DNA of 64,000 bases from Gemmatimonadaceae bacterium. GTDB taxonomy: Bacteria; Gemmatimonadota; Gemmatimonadetes; Gemmatimonadales; Gemmatimonadaceae. The notes under the pieces are model-generated. The model was not told the DNA's origin. It saw only the letters and a list, made by a program, of their open reading frames with translations, and did not search any database. Location: the NCBI GenBank assembly GCA_019186945.1, contig JABAQJ010000008.1:124001-188000 (forward strand), read 5' to 3'. The position numbers and the translations under genes are program-made. Shown piece after piece: positions 10,001 to 18,515 of the stretch. The number at the start of each line of letters is the position of its first letter. The first letter of the stretch is position 1.

Positions 10001-12877
10001 CCCTGCTCGCTTCAATGGGGCCGCTTCACTGAGGAAGCGGAGAGCTGGCATACCGGCTCCGACGCCATGCCCCCAGACCTGGCTTCAATGGGGCCGCTTC
10101 ACTGAGGAAGCGGAGAGGAACTGGCATACCGGCTACGGTACCATGCCCCCAGACCTGGCTTCAATGGGGCCGCTTCACTGAGGAAGCGGAGAGCCGAACT
10201 GGCATACTGGCCGAGCGAGTGGGTCGGCATGCTTCAATGGGGCCGCTTCACTGAGGAAGCGGAGAGGCGCGCCGATGTCGAGCGCACGGCTGGTGAGCAG
10301 GTGCTTCAATGGGGCCGCTTCACTGAGGAAGCGGAGAGCGTTCTCGGGCAGGGCCCGTCCGGCGCCATTGACCGCAGCTTCAATGGGGCCGCTTCACTGA
10401 GGAAGCGGAGAGGGTGGAGACACAACCGGCGGTGGCGGGACCACGCTTCAATGGGGCCGCTTCACTGAGGAAGCGGAGAGACCAACCGCACGGCGCTTGA
10501 CGCCGTCTGCGGAACGCTTCAATGGGGCCGCTTCACTGAGGAAGCGGAGAGCGGGTGGCTCCTGATTGTCGCGCCGCGTGGAAATCCTTGGCTTCAATGG
10601 GGCCGCTTCACTGAGGAAGCGGAGAGCGCTTTCTCGCGATCGCCTGGGCCAGTGTTGAGGCCGACGGCTTCAATGGGGCCGCTTCACTGAGGAAGCGGAG
10701 AGGGCCCTGCCCGAGAACGACGCGCTTCGCATGGTTGGCTTCAATGGGGCCGCTTCACTGAGGAAGCGGAGAGGATGGCCTTGTTGTAATCCGTGCCGGC
10801 AAGGGTGGTCGCTTCGCTTCAATGGGGCCGCTTCACTGAGGAAGCGGAGAGTTGCTGCTGCGCCGTGAGTGGTACTTTAAGGGGACGCTTCAATGGGGCC
10901 GCTTCACTGAGGAAGCGGAGAGGGCGCGTGCCCTGAAGGGCTCGATTGGGCACGGCAAGCTTCAATGGGGCCGCTTCACTGAGGAAGCGGAGAGCTCAAG
11001 GATCGGAATGTCCGGTCCTGCAGTCTGCAGCTTCAATGGGGCCGCTTCACTGAGGAAGCGGAGAGTTATTGCGCCGAGTACGTACGACGCTTCGAGGTTG
11101 CTTCAATGGGGCCGCTTCACTGAGGAAGCGGAGAGCGTCGGCGCGTGTGCGAGGAGTCGCCGATAGTATGGCTTCAATGGGGCCGCTTCACTGAGGAAGC
11201 GGAGAGCAGGGGCGACAGTGCGACCGGGAACACGGTCGATGTTGAAGTAGCTTCAATGGGGCCGCTTCACTGAGGAAGCGGAGAGAAGTCGGGTGCGTGG
11301 AGGTGCGGGGGTTGTGGTACGCTTCAATGGGGCCGCTTCACTGAGGAAGCGGAGAGCTCCGAAAGGATGAGCCCACACACCAGTAAGGCAACGAAAGCTT
11401 CAATGGGGCCGCTTCACTGAGGAAGCGGAGAGGCTTGCGGTTTGTGGCTAGTGCTGCGATCTGCTCGCGCTTCAATGGGGCCGCTTCACTGAGGAAGCGG
11501 AGAGTGAGTTGCTGCCAGACGGCCTGTTCAGTTGCCATCGGCTTCAATGGGGCCGCTTCACTGAGGAAGCGGAGAGGGCGCGATGTCCCTGACCTGTCGC
11601 CAGAGGCACAGGCAGCTTCAATGGGGCCGCTTCACTGAGGAAGCGGAGAGAAGTGCGTGTGGGACGGCTCGCAGGGTGGTAGTAAGCTTCAATGGGGCCG
11701 CTTCACTGAGGAAGCGGAGAGCCTCGCGTGGCCTCGTGCCATGCGCGATCGCTGGCTTCAATGGGGCCGCTTCACTGAGGAAGCGGAGAGTACTGGCTAC
11801 GGCGTGATGTCCCTGACCTGTCGCCTGCTTCAATGGGGCCGCTTCACTGAGGAAGCGGAGAGGCCGACCCCGAATGGGCATACCGGCTCCGACGCGATGT
11901 CCTGCTTCAATGGGGCCGCTTCACTGAGGAAGCGGAGAGTGGCGCATGCCGCGAAGGGATCGAGTGGGCACGGCAAGCTTCAATGGGGCCGCTTCACTGA
12001 GGAAGCGGAGAGGTGAAATCCCGCGCTACTCTCATTCGATGTATGGCTCGCTTCAATGGGGCCGCTTCACTGAGGAAGCGGAGAGGCGTCCTCGAGCGCC
12101 TGAGCGCTGCGTCGGGTGGGCTTCAATGGGGCCGCTTCACTGAGGAAGCGGAGAGCGTCCCTGTGCCCATTCTCCCAGGGTACCGGGCGATGCTGCTTCA
12201 ATGGGGCCGCTTCACTGAGGAAGCGGAGAGAGATGGGGTAGGCGATGAGGTAGCCTATCCGGCGAACACGCTTCAATGGGGCCGCTTCACTGAGGAAGCG
12301 GAGAGGCGTGGATTGCGAGTGCATCAAAATCGCGATCGACCCGCTTCAATGGGGCCGCTTCACTGAGGAAGCGGAGAGCAGATCGTTCGAGCGCTGGCGC
12401 TTCGCGAGCTCGCTTCAATGGGGCCGCTTCACTGAGGAAGCGGAGAGCTGGCGGTCGATTAGCGGCCGTAACTCGCGTCAGCTTCAATGGGGCCGCTTCA
12501 CTGAGGAAGCGGAGAGGCCTAACGGTGAGCGGAAGCGCCATCCTTACCTAGCTTCAATGGGGCCGCTTCACTGAGGAAGCGGAGAGAAGCGGAGTCAGCC
12601 GAGTGACCCTAGACCTGCGCTGGCTTCAATGGGGCCGCTTCACTGAGGAAGCGGAGAGACCGTGGGTACGGGTGTATTCAAGATGGGCGTCGCGGCTTCA
12701 ATGGGGCCGCTTCACTGAGGAAGCGGAGAGCCTGTACGCCACCATGCCCGCGCCCAGCGAATTCCTGCTTCAATGGGGCCGCTTCACTGAGGAAGCGGAG
12801 AGCCGGTCCTCTCGTTCGACCGGAGCAACATCTTCACCGTCGCTTCAATGGGGCCGCTTCACTGAGGAAGCGGAGAG
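4045..12877 (-). CRISPR. Type I-G CRISPR array, about 121 repeats and 120 spacers
   Basis: A 36-bp repeat, read on the plus strand as GCTTCAATGG...GAAGCGGAGAG, recurs about every 73 bp without interruption. I counted 121 copies. Spacers are mostly 33-41 nt, with outliers of 46-48 nt. Read on the minus strand the repeat ends in CCATTGAAGC and carries a 7-bp hairpin (CCGCTTC, six-base loop, GAAGCGG), which resembles a type I crRNA with an ATTGAARC-like 5' handle. Transcription from the minus strand is supported by the leader promoter at the right end and by co-directional cas genes. Nearly all repeat variants lie at the left end: a six-mismatch copy at 4045, a multiply changed copy at 4193, and single changes in the copies at 4628, 4842 and 5059. 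That makes the left the old, leader-distal end. Spacers 6499-6536 and 7233-7270 are identical. Confidence 0.98.
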
Positions 12878-13057
12878 AGCCCGCGTCCAACTCCTTGAAC
12901 GACAAGGGCGCCAGAACCGAATTTCGAGCGGCGCCCCCAACCTTCGACAGAACCTAACGCGAACATGCGCTATCATAACGCTTAAGTCCTCGATTGTCAA
13001 ACACTTCGAACGGTGCTCGACTTTACGCCAGCACTTCGTCGTTCGCTCGCCAGGCGA
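12878..13057 (-). promoter_or_regulatory. CRISPR leader with sigma-70-type promoter
   Basis: The 180 bp between the cas2 stop and the newest repeat are less GC-rich than their surroundings. Read on the minus strand they hold TTGACA (12995-13000), a 17-bp spacer and TATGAT (12972-12977), which is close to the sigma-70 consensus. Transcription would start near 12965, about 88 bp before the first repeat, and run into the array. One copy of the heptamer CGTTAGG (12953-12959) lies just downstream of the expected start site. The array can therefore be transcribed independently of the cas operon. Confidence 0.85.
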
Positions 13058-13345
13058 TCAAACCACCAGCGTACGCCCCGATGGCCGATATGGCCTCCCC
13101 AATACTTCAAGCGAGTCCTCCAGCGGACTCGTTTCGCGCCCCATGTCTACGATGAGCACCTGATCTTCCCGCTCATTCATCTCCTCCCGCAGGCGACCCC
13201 GCATGACAATGAGTTCCTGGTCCGTCAGATCGGCAACGAAAACGCTGAATTGCACATGATCGCCGTACCCATGCATCAGCTCAAGAATCCTCGTACGCCG
13301 CCTGTCATCGCTGACATCGTAACTCACCACGTATCGCCGTCGCAT
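13058..13345 (-). CDS. cas2: Cas2 adaptation endonuclease-fold protein
   Basis: At 95 residues this is a typical Cas2. The N-terminal RRYVVSYDVSDDRRRTRI carries the ferredoxin-fold first strand with the conserved Asp, followed by the family-like QFSVFVADLTDQE region. Cas2 bridges two Cas1 dimers in the integrase complex that inserts new spacers. It is the last gene of the cas operon, 7 bp after cas4-cas1, with a GAGG ribosome binding site inside the end of that gene. Its stop lies 180 bp from the leader-proximal repeat, the usual place for adaptation genes. Confidence 0.95.
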   Translation of the reverse strand: MRRRYVVSYDVSDDRRRTRILELMHGYGDHVQFSVFVADLTDQELIVMRGRLREEMNEREDQVLIVDMGRETSPLEDSLEVLGRPYRPSGRTLVV

Positions 13346-13352
13346 GCGAACC

Positions 13353-15059
13353 TCATCGCGTCCGGATTCCCTCGTATTCGGGCACGTCCCCCCGTAACCA
13401 CCGCGACAACAACCTTGCCTGCACCCGGATCACCGATCGCCAGGAACAGCGGTACTGAAACATGGGGTGCGTCACGTACTGATCGAGTCGCCCCTCGTAC
13501 GCACGAATGAAGTCCTTCCGACCTTGTGCGTTGAGCGCGCATCCCGCGTTCGAGCGATCGAAACTCGACAGCGTCACCATACCGGTATTGATCGCCGTCA
13601 CTACCGCGCTGTCGACGACGAGCGGGCGGAACTCCTCCATCAGATCCAACGCCAGAGCGGGCCGGCCGTGACGCGGCTTGTGGTACAGTCCCCACCACGG
13701 ATCCAGACCCTCGGCGAGCAGCGCCACAGTGCACTCCTTCGACAGCATCGCGTAGCCGAACGACAATAGTGCATTCACCGGATCCTTCGGCGGTCGCCGA
13801 TTGCGCGACGTGAAGTCCCATGCCGCATCGAAATCGCGCGGCTTCAACAACGCAGCGAAATTGGCAAAGTATTTGGCCGCGATCGCACCCTCCCAACCAA
13901 GCAGCTGATCGGCGTCTATCGCACCCGCCACCCGGTTCAGCAGCATCGACATTTCCTTCAGCACCTGCTGGGGGCGCGGATGAACGTTGCGGCCCAACAG
14001 TGTACGCTGGTTGGCACCCTTGGCAAAAACAATCGCGCGCCCGAAACGGGCCACGCGAGCAGGGTCGGCCGCAGCCTGGAACTGCGCCGCACGATCGTAC
14101 GCATTCCGCAGTGTGACTCCCTGCGTGACGCCATAGAACCAATGGCCGCGGGACACATGAACGACAGGCACATCTTCCTCGCACAACAGGTGCAACGCCT
14201 GTGCGGATATGGCGACGTTGCCCATAAGAACCAACTGACTCACATCCTTCAGGCGGGCTGCGCCAAGTTCCTCATCGCTCTTGCTGACGACAAGACGTTC
14301 GCCCTTCTTGCCGACTCGCGCACCTTGCTCCTGAACGTAGAACGGCAACGCGGTGTCACGGGGAGGATACAGGCGACGGACTTGCCCGGTATCACCGTTC
14401 TCGGACGAGACATGTCCGCGGTCGCCCCGCATCGCCATCGTCTCGTCAGGCAGGCAGATCCCGGCAAGCGAGCAACCGTTGCACTTCGGGCTGTCGTCGA
14501 GCGGAGGCGGCAGCACGGTGCTGCCTGCCGCGCGAGTCGCGGAGGCGATGTAGTCGCGTGTGGCGCGTTCCAGTTCTTCCGTGAGTGAGACCGTGACGCG
14601 AGTACGCGATGCCGCGAAGTAGAGAACGCCTTCGTCACAGGAGTAGCCATGCTCCCGTAGCAGCAGCCCCTGCGCCATTAGTTGAACGCGCTCCGGCTCC
14701 CAGCTTCGCTCGGCGTTTGCGGGAACGCGACCGCGCTTCGTGTCGACCGGAATCGCAACGCTGCCATTCGATTCGACCAGATCCAGTTTGGCTGTGAGGC
14801 CTAACGTATCGGACGACAGCGACACCGAACGGGCAATTTCCGGAGCTTCGTCGCCCTCGGCCTTCGGATCCGGCAGCAGTTGTTCACGCCGATCGACGCG
14901 GCGATGGGCCGCGATGCCCTCCAGCGTATAGGCGTTGTCTTCCCACCTGCCTTCCACATGCATGAGGTGGAACAGACGCGGGCAGTAGACGAACTCGTTC
15001 AGCATGCGAACTGGAAGCAGCTCGTTGCCGTCCCGGCTCGAGGCCGTCGCCTCAGTCAC
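13353..15059 (-). CDS. cas4-cas1: Cas4-Cas1 fusion, spacer acquisition nuclease/integrase
   Basis: This 568-residue fusion is typical of type I-G (I-U) loci. The Cas4 part (about 15-225) starts with LNEFVYCPRLF and ends with KCNGCSLAGIC, which supply the iron-sulphur cysteines of the exonuclease that trims prespacers and selects PAMs. The Cas1 part (about 235-568) has the metal-binding residues in GWEGAIAAKYF (Glu390), YHKPRHGRP (His460) and ALDLMEEFRP. The start is a GTG at 15059 without a clear ribosome binding site; a later ATG (MLNEFVYC) is possible. A 123-bp gap separates it from csb2, the only sizeable gap inside the operon. It contains one CGTTAGGC word, read as Leu-Gly. Confidence 0.95.
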   Translation of the reverse strand: MTEATASSRDGNELLPVRMLNEFVYCPRLFHLMHVEGRWEDNAYTLEGIAAHRRVDRREQLLPDPKAEGDEAPEIARSVSLSSDTLGLTAKLDLVESNGSVAIPVDTKRGRVPANAERSWEPERVQLMAQGLLLREHGYSCDEGVLYFAASRTRVTVSLTEELERATRDYIASATRAAGSTVLPPPLDDSPKCNGCSLAGICLPDETMAMRGDRGHVSSENGDTGQVRRLYPPRDTALPFYVQEQGARVGKKGERLVVSKSDEELGAARLKDVSQLVLMGNVAISAQALHLLCEEDVPVVHVSRGHWFYGVTQGVTLRNAYDRAAQFQAAADPARVARFGRAIVFAKGANQRTLLGRNVHPRPQQVLKEMSMLLNRVAGAIDADQLLGWEGAIAAKYFANFAALLKPRDFDAAWDFTSRNRRPPKDPVNALLSFGYAMLSKECTVALLAEGLDPWWGLYHKPRHGRPALALDLMEEFRPLVVDSAVVTAINTGMVTLSSFDRSNAGCALNAQGRKDFIRAYEGRLDQYVTHPMFQYRCSWRSVIRVQARLLSRWLRGDVPEYEGIRTR

Positions 15060-15182
15060 GGGAGGATCGCGTTAAGGCAACGGCATCGAGGGAGACTCGC
15101 AGGCACCACAGCGAGCGACAGGCTAAGACTCCGGTTCCCGCGGCGACGTCTTCGCCATGGCGCAAGATCGCGATGGGGCGCG

Positions 15183-16709
15183 TCACGTGATCGAGGTCGC
15201 GAACAGGCCCAGTCCGGAGAAACGGCCACGACCAATGCAAAGCGGCCCTGCCACCCTGACCGGCCATGTCAGCTTGACGTGCACCCGTGGCGAGTTCGCG
15301 AGGTGGCTAGGCACGGCGTACCGCGAGGCCTTCTCGACACCCGCGAGAAAGCCCGTCGCGCTAGTCGCAATCGTCGCGGACAAGGCCAGATCGTCCCCGA
15401 GTCCTGCGTGCCGCAGTGCCTTGCGCACCAAGGCCTCACGTCGTTTCAGCAAACGCCGGAGCAGGGACTGCTGCTCTTCGCTGCCCTTCACCCTGCGGAG
15501 CTTTTCGCGGAGCCCACCGGGGTCATCGTGGCCAGGTAACAGCACGGGCGTGACTGTAGTCCAGATGAAGGACTCCGAGACGTAGCGAGCAAGCACGCGG
15601 TCGTTGCGCGACGCGCCAGCGAGCACTGCCTGCACTTCGCCGGACTTCTCGTCGACAAGGTCCATACCGCCCATGACCCGTGCAGCCCAAGCTGTATCGG
15701 AGTTGCCTGACTCCGTGGAGAAAACCATCACGCGTCGCACGGCCCCAACCGATTCGCCGTCCGCGCCACGTGGCTCGATGCTCGGTACCGGGACGAGCAG
15801 GAGACGTGCCCCACCTCCACTGTCGTGCCCTAGAACGGTGCTGCTTACGCGCGCTTCGTCCCAGCCTGCGCGCTCCGCAGCGGTACGTACCGCATGCCGT
15901 AACATGCCAGCGACGGCCATGCCGCGACGCGGGGCGTCGAAGGCGCGGAAGCCGTCCGACTCGACGCGCATCAGCGTGAAAGCCGCAATGTCCGTCGCAC
16001 GCGGCTGATCCGTGCGCGCGTAGCGGGTAATGGCGAAGGCCGACAATGCCGGCGGCGGGCGCAGCGTTGGGTCAGCGAAGCAGGCGCGCGAAAGAAACGC
16101 GACGTGACGCCGTTCGAGATCGTCCAGGGATCCCGCCACCGGAGTCCTCAATTCGCGTCGCCCATCTCGTCGCGGCTCCCACACCTTCAGCTGCGCCGAG
16201 AGTCCCGCAATTAGTCCCTCTTCGACGACCGCGCCGTCACCCACGACAAGGTCGACGCCCCGGCCGAGCGCGACCACGCCGCGAGTTGCAGCGATGAGTG
16301 GCGGAGCCACGGACACGTCATCGTCTAATCGCCACACGTAGTGCACGACAGCGTCGTCCGGCAAGAGGTGTGGCCGCAGGCTCTTCATAGTGCGATGCTC
16401 GGCTGCGCTTCCTTCGCCACCGCGGCTCCACTGCTTCGCAACGAGGTCCATCGCGTTGTGTGGCACCGAAAGCCGGTAGCCGACGGCGCTCTCGAAGGCT
16501 TCGGGCGCGATGATGAGCGGTGCCGAGCGCTGCTCAAGCCATGTAAGGGCGGTGAGAGTCGACTCCAGGGCGCCAGCGCGCGCTGCAGACGCAACAACTG
16601 CCTGAAACGCCCGAAGGGGAGACGGCGGCCATTCCGGCGCACCACCGTCTTCCCGTCCGTGGAACCACGGCGAGAGAAAGCGGAACGACAGCACGAGGTG
16701 CATACTCAT
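15183..16709 (-). CDS. csb2: Csb2, Cas5-Cas6 fusion of type I-G Cascade (GSU0054 family)
   Basis: At 508 residues with the N-terminus LVLSFRFLSPWFHGRED then EWPPSPLRAFQAVVASA, this matches the Csb2 family. In type I-G this protein joins a Cas5-like part that holds the crRNA 5' handle to a Cas6-like part that cuts the repeat. The C-terminus carries a glycine-rich loop, CIGRGRFSGLGLFATS, as expected for Cas6. No separate cas6 is present, so pre-crRNA processing should depend on it. Its ATG overlaps the csb1 stop by 4 bp (ATGA), indicating translational coupling. Confidence 0.9.
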   Translation of the reverse strand: MSMHLVLSFRFLSPWFHGREDGGAPEWPPSPLRAFQAVVASAARAGALESTLTALTWLEQRSAPLIIAPEAFESAVGYRLSVPHNAMDLVAKQWSRGGEGSAAEHRTMKSLRPHLLPDDAVVHYVWRLDDDVSVAPPLIAATRGVVALGRGVDLVVGDGAVVEEGLIAGLSAQLKVWEPRRDGRRELRTPVAGSLDDLERRHVAFLSRACFADPTLRPPPALSAFAITRYARTDQPRATDIAAFTLMRVESDGFRAFDAPRRGMAVAGMLRHAVRTAAERAGWDEARVSSTVLGHDSGGGARLLLVPVPSIEPRGADGESVGAVRRVMVFSTESGNSDTAWAARVMGGMDLVDEKSGEVQAVLAGASRNDRVLARYVSESFIWTTVTPVLLPGHDDPGGLREKLRRVKGSEEQQSLLRRLLKRREALVRKALRHAGLGDDLALSATIATSATGFLAGVEKASRYAVPSHLANSPRVHVKLTWPVRVAGPLCIGRGRFSGLGLFATSIT

Positions 16710-17779
16710 CCTGCCTTCGCTTTCCTCTGCGGCTTCTTCTTGCCCTCACCGGCGATATCGTCTTTCGCGAGCTTGGTGTCGAACAGCACAGTCCGGCTCT
16801 CGCCGACACCGAAGGCTGTCGCAGCCTTGCTCGCAAAGGCCAGCGCCACCTGGTGTGTGATCTCCGCGATCTCACGCCGACCGTCGGGAAAGACCACGTT
16901 GGACTCAGGTTTCCTTTCCCCGTCGCGTACGAGGTTGCAGCCTTGACGCAGGAACCCCACCGCGGGCCTTGTGAAGGCCACCAGAGCCAGCCCCAGAAGG
17001 TAGGCTCGCAACTTTCTGGTTTCCTCGTCAGTCGTGCCGCGGAGTAGGCGAAGTGCTGCGATCTGCAACGTCACGTCACGTCGAATGCCGCCCTTCGCGA
17101 TCACGCCGCCGTGCGTTGCCGAAGCGGGTACGTGGCGGAAGCCACGTTCGGAGTAAGCCTTGAGCACGCCCTTATCTTCTGTCTCATCGAGCAGACCTTC
17201 CTCGACGTACTCGACCGCCGGATTGTACTGGGCCGACCGCGTCAGCTTCGCGACGTTGAATGCGCGAATGCTGGCCGCCAACAACCGAGGTGCCTTCGCC
17301 TGCGTGTCGCGCGAGTCCCAGACGCCGAACACGAGCGATGTGGGCGCGATCTTGGCCAGCGGCACTGCGTCGCCCTTCTTCAGGGACTGGAAAGCGTTCT
17401 GCAACTCCTTCCACAGCACGGAGCAACGCACGATGGCGTCGCCAGCGCGGTGGCCAGCCTCCAGAATGCTTACTTTCTTGTGCCCAGCTTCGACGACGAG
17501 TTGCGGTACGAGCGCGGCGTAGTCGCCCGTCGCAAAGATTGGCTCGATGCGGTTGGCTTGCGAGCCCACTGAGTCTACAAGGCAAACGTTCTCGCCGTTG
17601 CCCAGCTCGTTGATGTTGTAGCCGCCGGGGAACTCCCTCTGGTTCTCGGCCGCTGCGAACGTCGGCGGAAAGAAGACGCCGTCCCTGCCTTCGACCGGCA
17701 TCAAGTACTCGCGCAGCACGATGGCTGCAGGTGCGTCGGGGGAGTCTTGGAGGCACGCTTCGATCGTTGGGTCAGTCAT
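16706..17779 (-). CDS. csb1: Csb1, Cas7 backbone subunit (GSU0053 family)
   Basis: This 357-residue protein has Csb1-like sequence near its N-terminus, with REYLMPVEGRDGVFFPPTFA and then ENQREFPGGYNIN, followed by CLVDSVGSQANRIEPIF. Csb1 is the Cas7 subunit that polymerises along the crRNA guide in the type I-G effector. Two ATGs compete. The one at 17779 is preferred because a GGAG lies about 6 bases upstream, while the ATG at 17785 directly follows that GGAG. With this start the gene overlaps the csb3 stop by 8 bp and the csb2 start by 4 bp. Confidence 0.93.
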   Translation of the reverse strand: MTDPTIEACLQDSPDAPAAIVLREYLMPVEGRDGVFFPPTFAAAENQREFPGGYNINELGNGENVCLVDSVGSQANRIEPIFATGDYAALVPQLVVEAGHKKVSILEAGHRAGDAIVRCSVLWKELQNAFQSLKKGDAVPLAKIAPTSLVFGVWDSRDTQAKAPRLLAASIRAFNVAKLTRSAQYNPAVEYVEEGLLDETEDKGVLKAYSERGFRHVPASATHGGVIAKGGIRRDVTLQIAALRLLRGTTDEETRKLRAYLLGLALVAFTRPAVGFLRQGCNLVRDGERKPESNVVFPDGRREIAEITHQVALAFASKAATAFGVGESRTVLFDTKLAKDDIAGEGKKKPQRKAKAG

Positions 17780-18515
17780 TTCCATCTCCAGGTACGGGAA
17801 CCGCAGGTGAGAATGCCTTGTGTTTGCGCTGATCCGTGCGGAATACGCTCTCGAACTGGAGCAGCGGTCCGTCGTCTGGGATCGTGCTCGCTGCCGCCAG
17901 TGCCGCCATGGTCACAGGAAGGGGCGTTCGCCAAGCTCGATAGCGGTAGATGCGCGGCTTCACTTCGGCAGGCCGAAATCGCTGGAGCCCCAGCAACGTG
18001 AAGAACTCAGTGGCGGCATAGGCCACCGTCTTCATCGACAGCTTGTCGGAAGAAAACCCGACGTCGAGCGGCAGTGCGGTCGCGCCGCGGCGCCCATCGA
18101 AGTAAAATGGCTCGACCTTCCTGCCGTCATCATCTCGCACGACGATGTCACCATGGTCGAAGAAGCCGTTTCGCAGAGCGTCCGGCAGGTCCTGCTTCAG
18201 GCTCGACGCAATGCGGTCGACCGACATGCTCCCTGCCCAGGTCTTCAGACCGCGCTCGAACTTCCACCAGTCGAGCCGAAGGTCGAAAGGTTCGGCAAGC
18301 CGGAGTGCAGAAGACATCTGATTGCTCGGCTCGAGTACCTCGATCTTCGCTTGCGCTGTCTTCGCAACGAGTTCGCTCACGTTGCCGTGCGAAAGGACGA
18401 AGCACGCGTGCTCGAAATGAGCGGTTGCCTGCGGCCACAGGCGCTGCGCCAGCTCGAAGACACCGCAGCAGCCAAAGAACTGGCCGGGGTTGGTGAGATC
18501 GACTTTGAGCCGCAT
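17772..18515 (-). CDS. csb3: Csb3, Cas8-like small subunit of type I-G (GSU0052 family)
   Basis: The ATG at 18515 overlaps the cas3 stop as TGATG and gives a 247-residue protein that starts MRLKVDLTNPGQFFGCCGVF, the characteristic Csb3 N-terminus. The 26 extra residues of the longest frame are inside cas3 and are not family-like. Csb3 (also called Cas8u2) is thought to be the large-subunit equivalent that recognises PAMs and recruits Cas3; that role is inferred from position and from other type I systems. The region YRYRAWRTPLPVTMAALA near the C-terminus is also family-like. Confidence 0.88.
   Translation of the reverse strand: MRLKVDLTNPGQFFGCCGVFELAQRLWPQATAHFEHACFVLSHGNVSELVAKTAQAKIEVLEPSNQMSSALRLAEPFDLRLDWWKFERGLKTWAGSMSVDRIASSLKQDLPDALRNGFFDHGDIVVRDDDGRKVEPFYFDGRRGATALPLDVGFSSDKLSMKTVAYAATEFFTLLGLQRFRPAEVKPRIYRYRAWRTPLPVTMAALAAASTIPDDGPLLQFESVFRTDQRKHKAFSPAVPVPGDGND

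Noticed and set aside
4173-12600. Many open frames with LQWGRFTEEAE, FNGAASLRKRR or LRFLSEAAPLK units
   Set aside because: They are translations of the CRISPR repeat in different frames, not proteins.
12603-13163. 186-codon frame running from the array into the leader
   Set aside because: It starts with CRISPR repeat translation and crosses the leader; no protein family.
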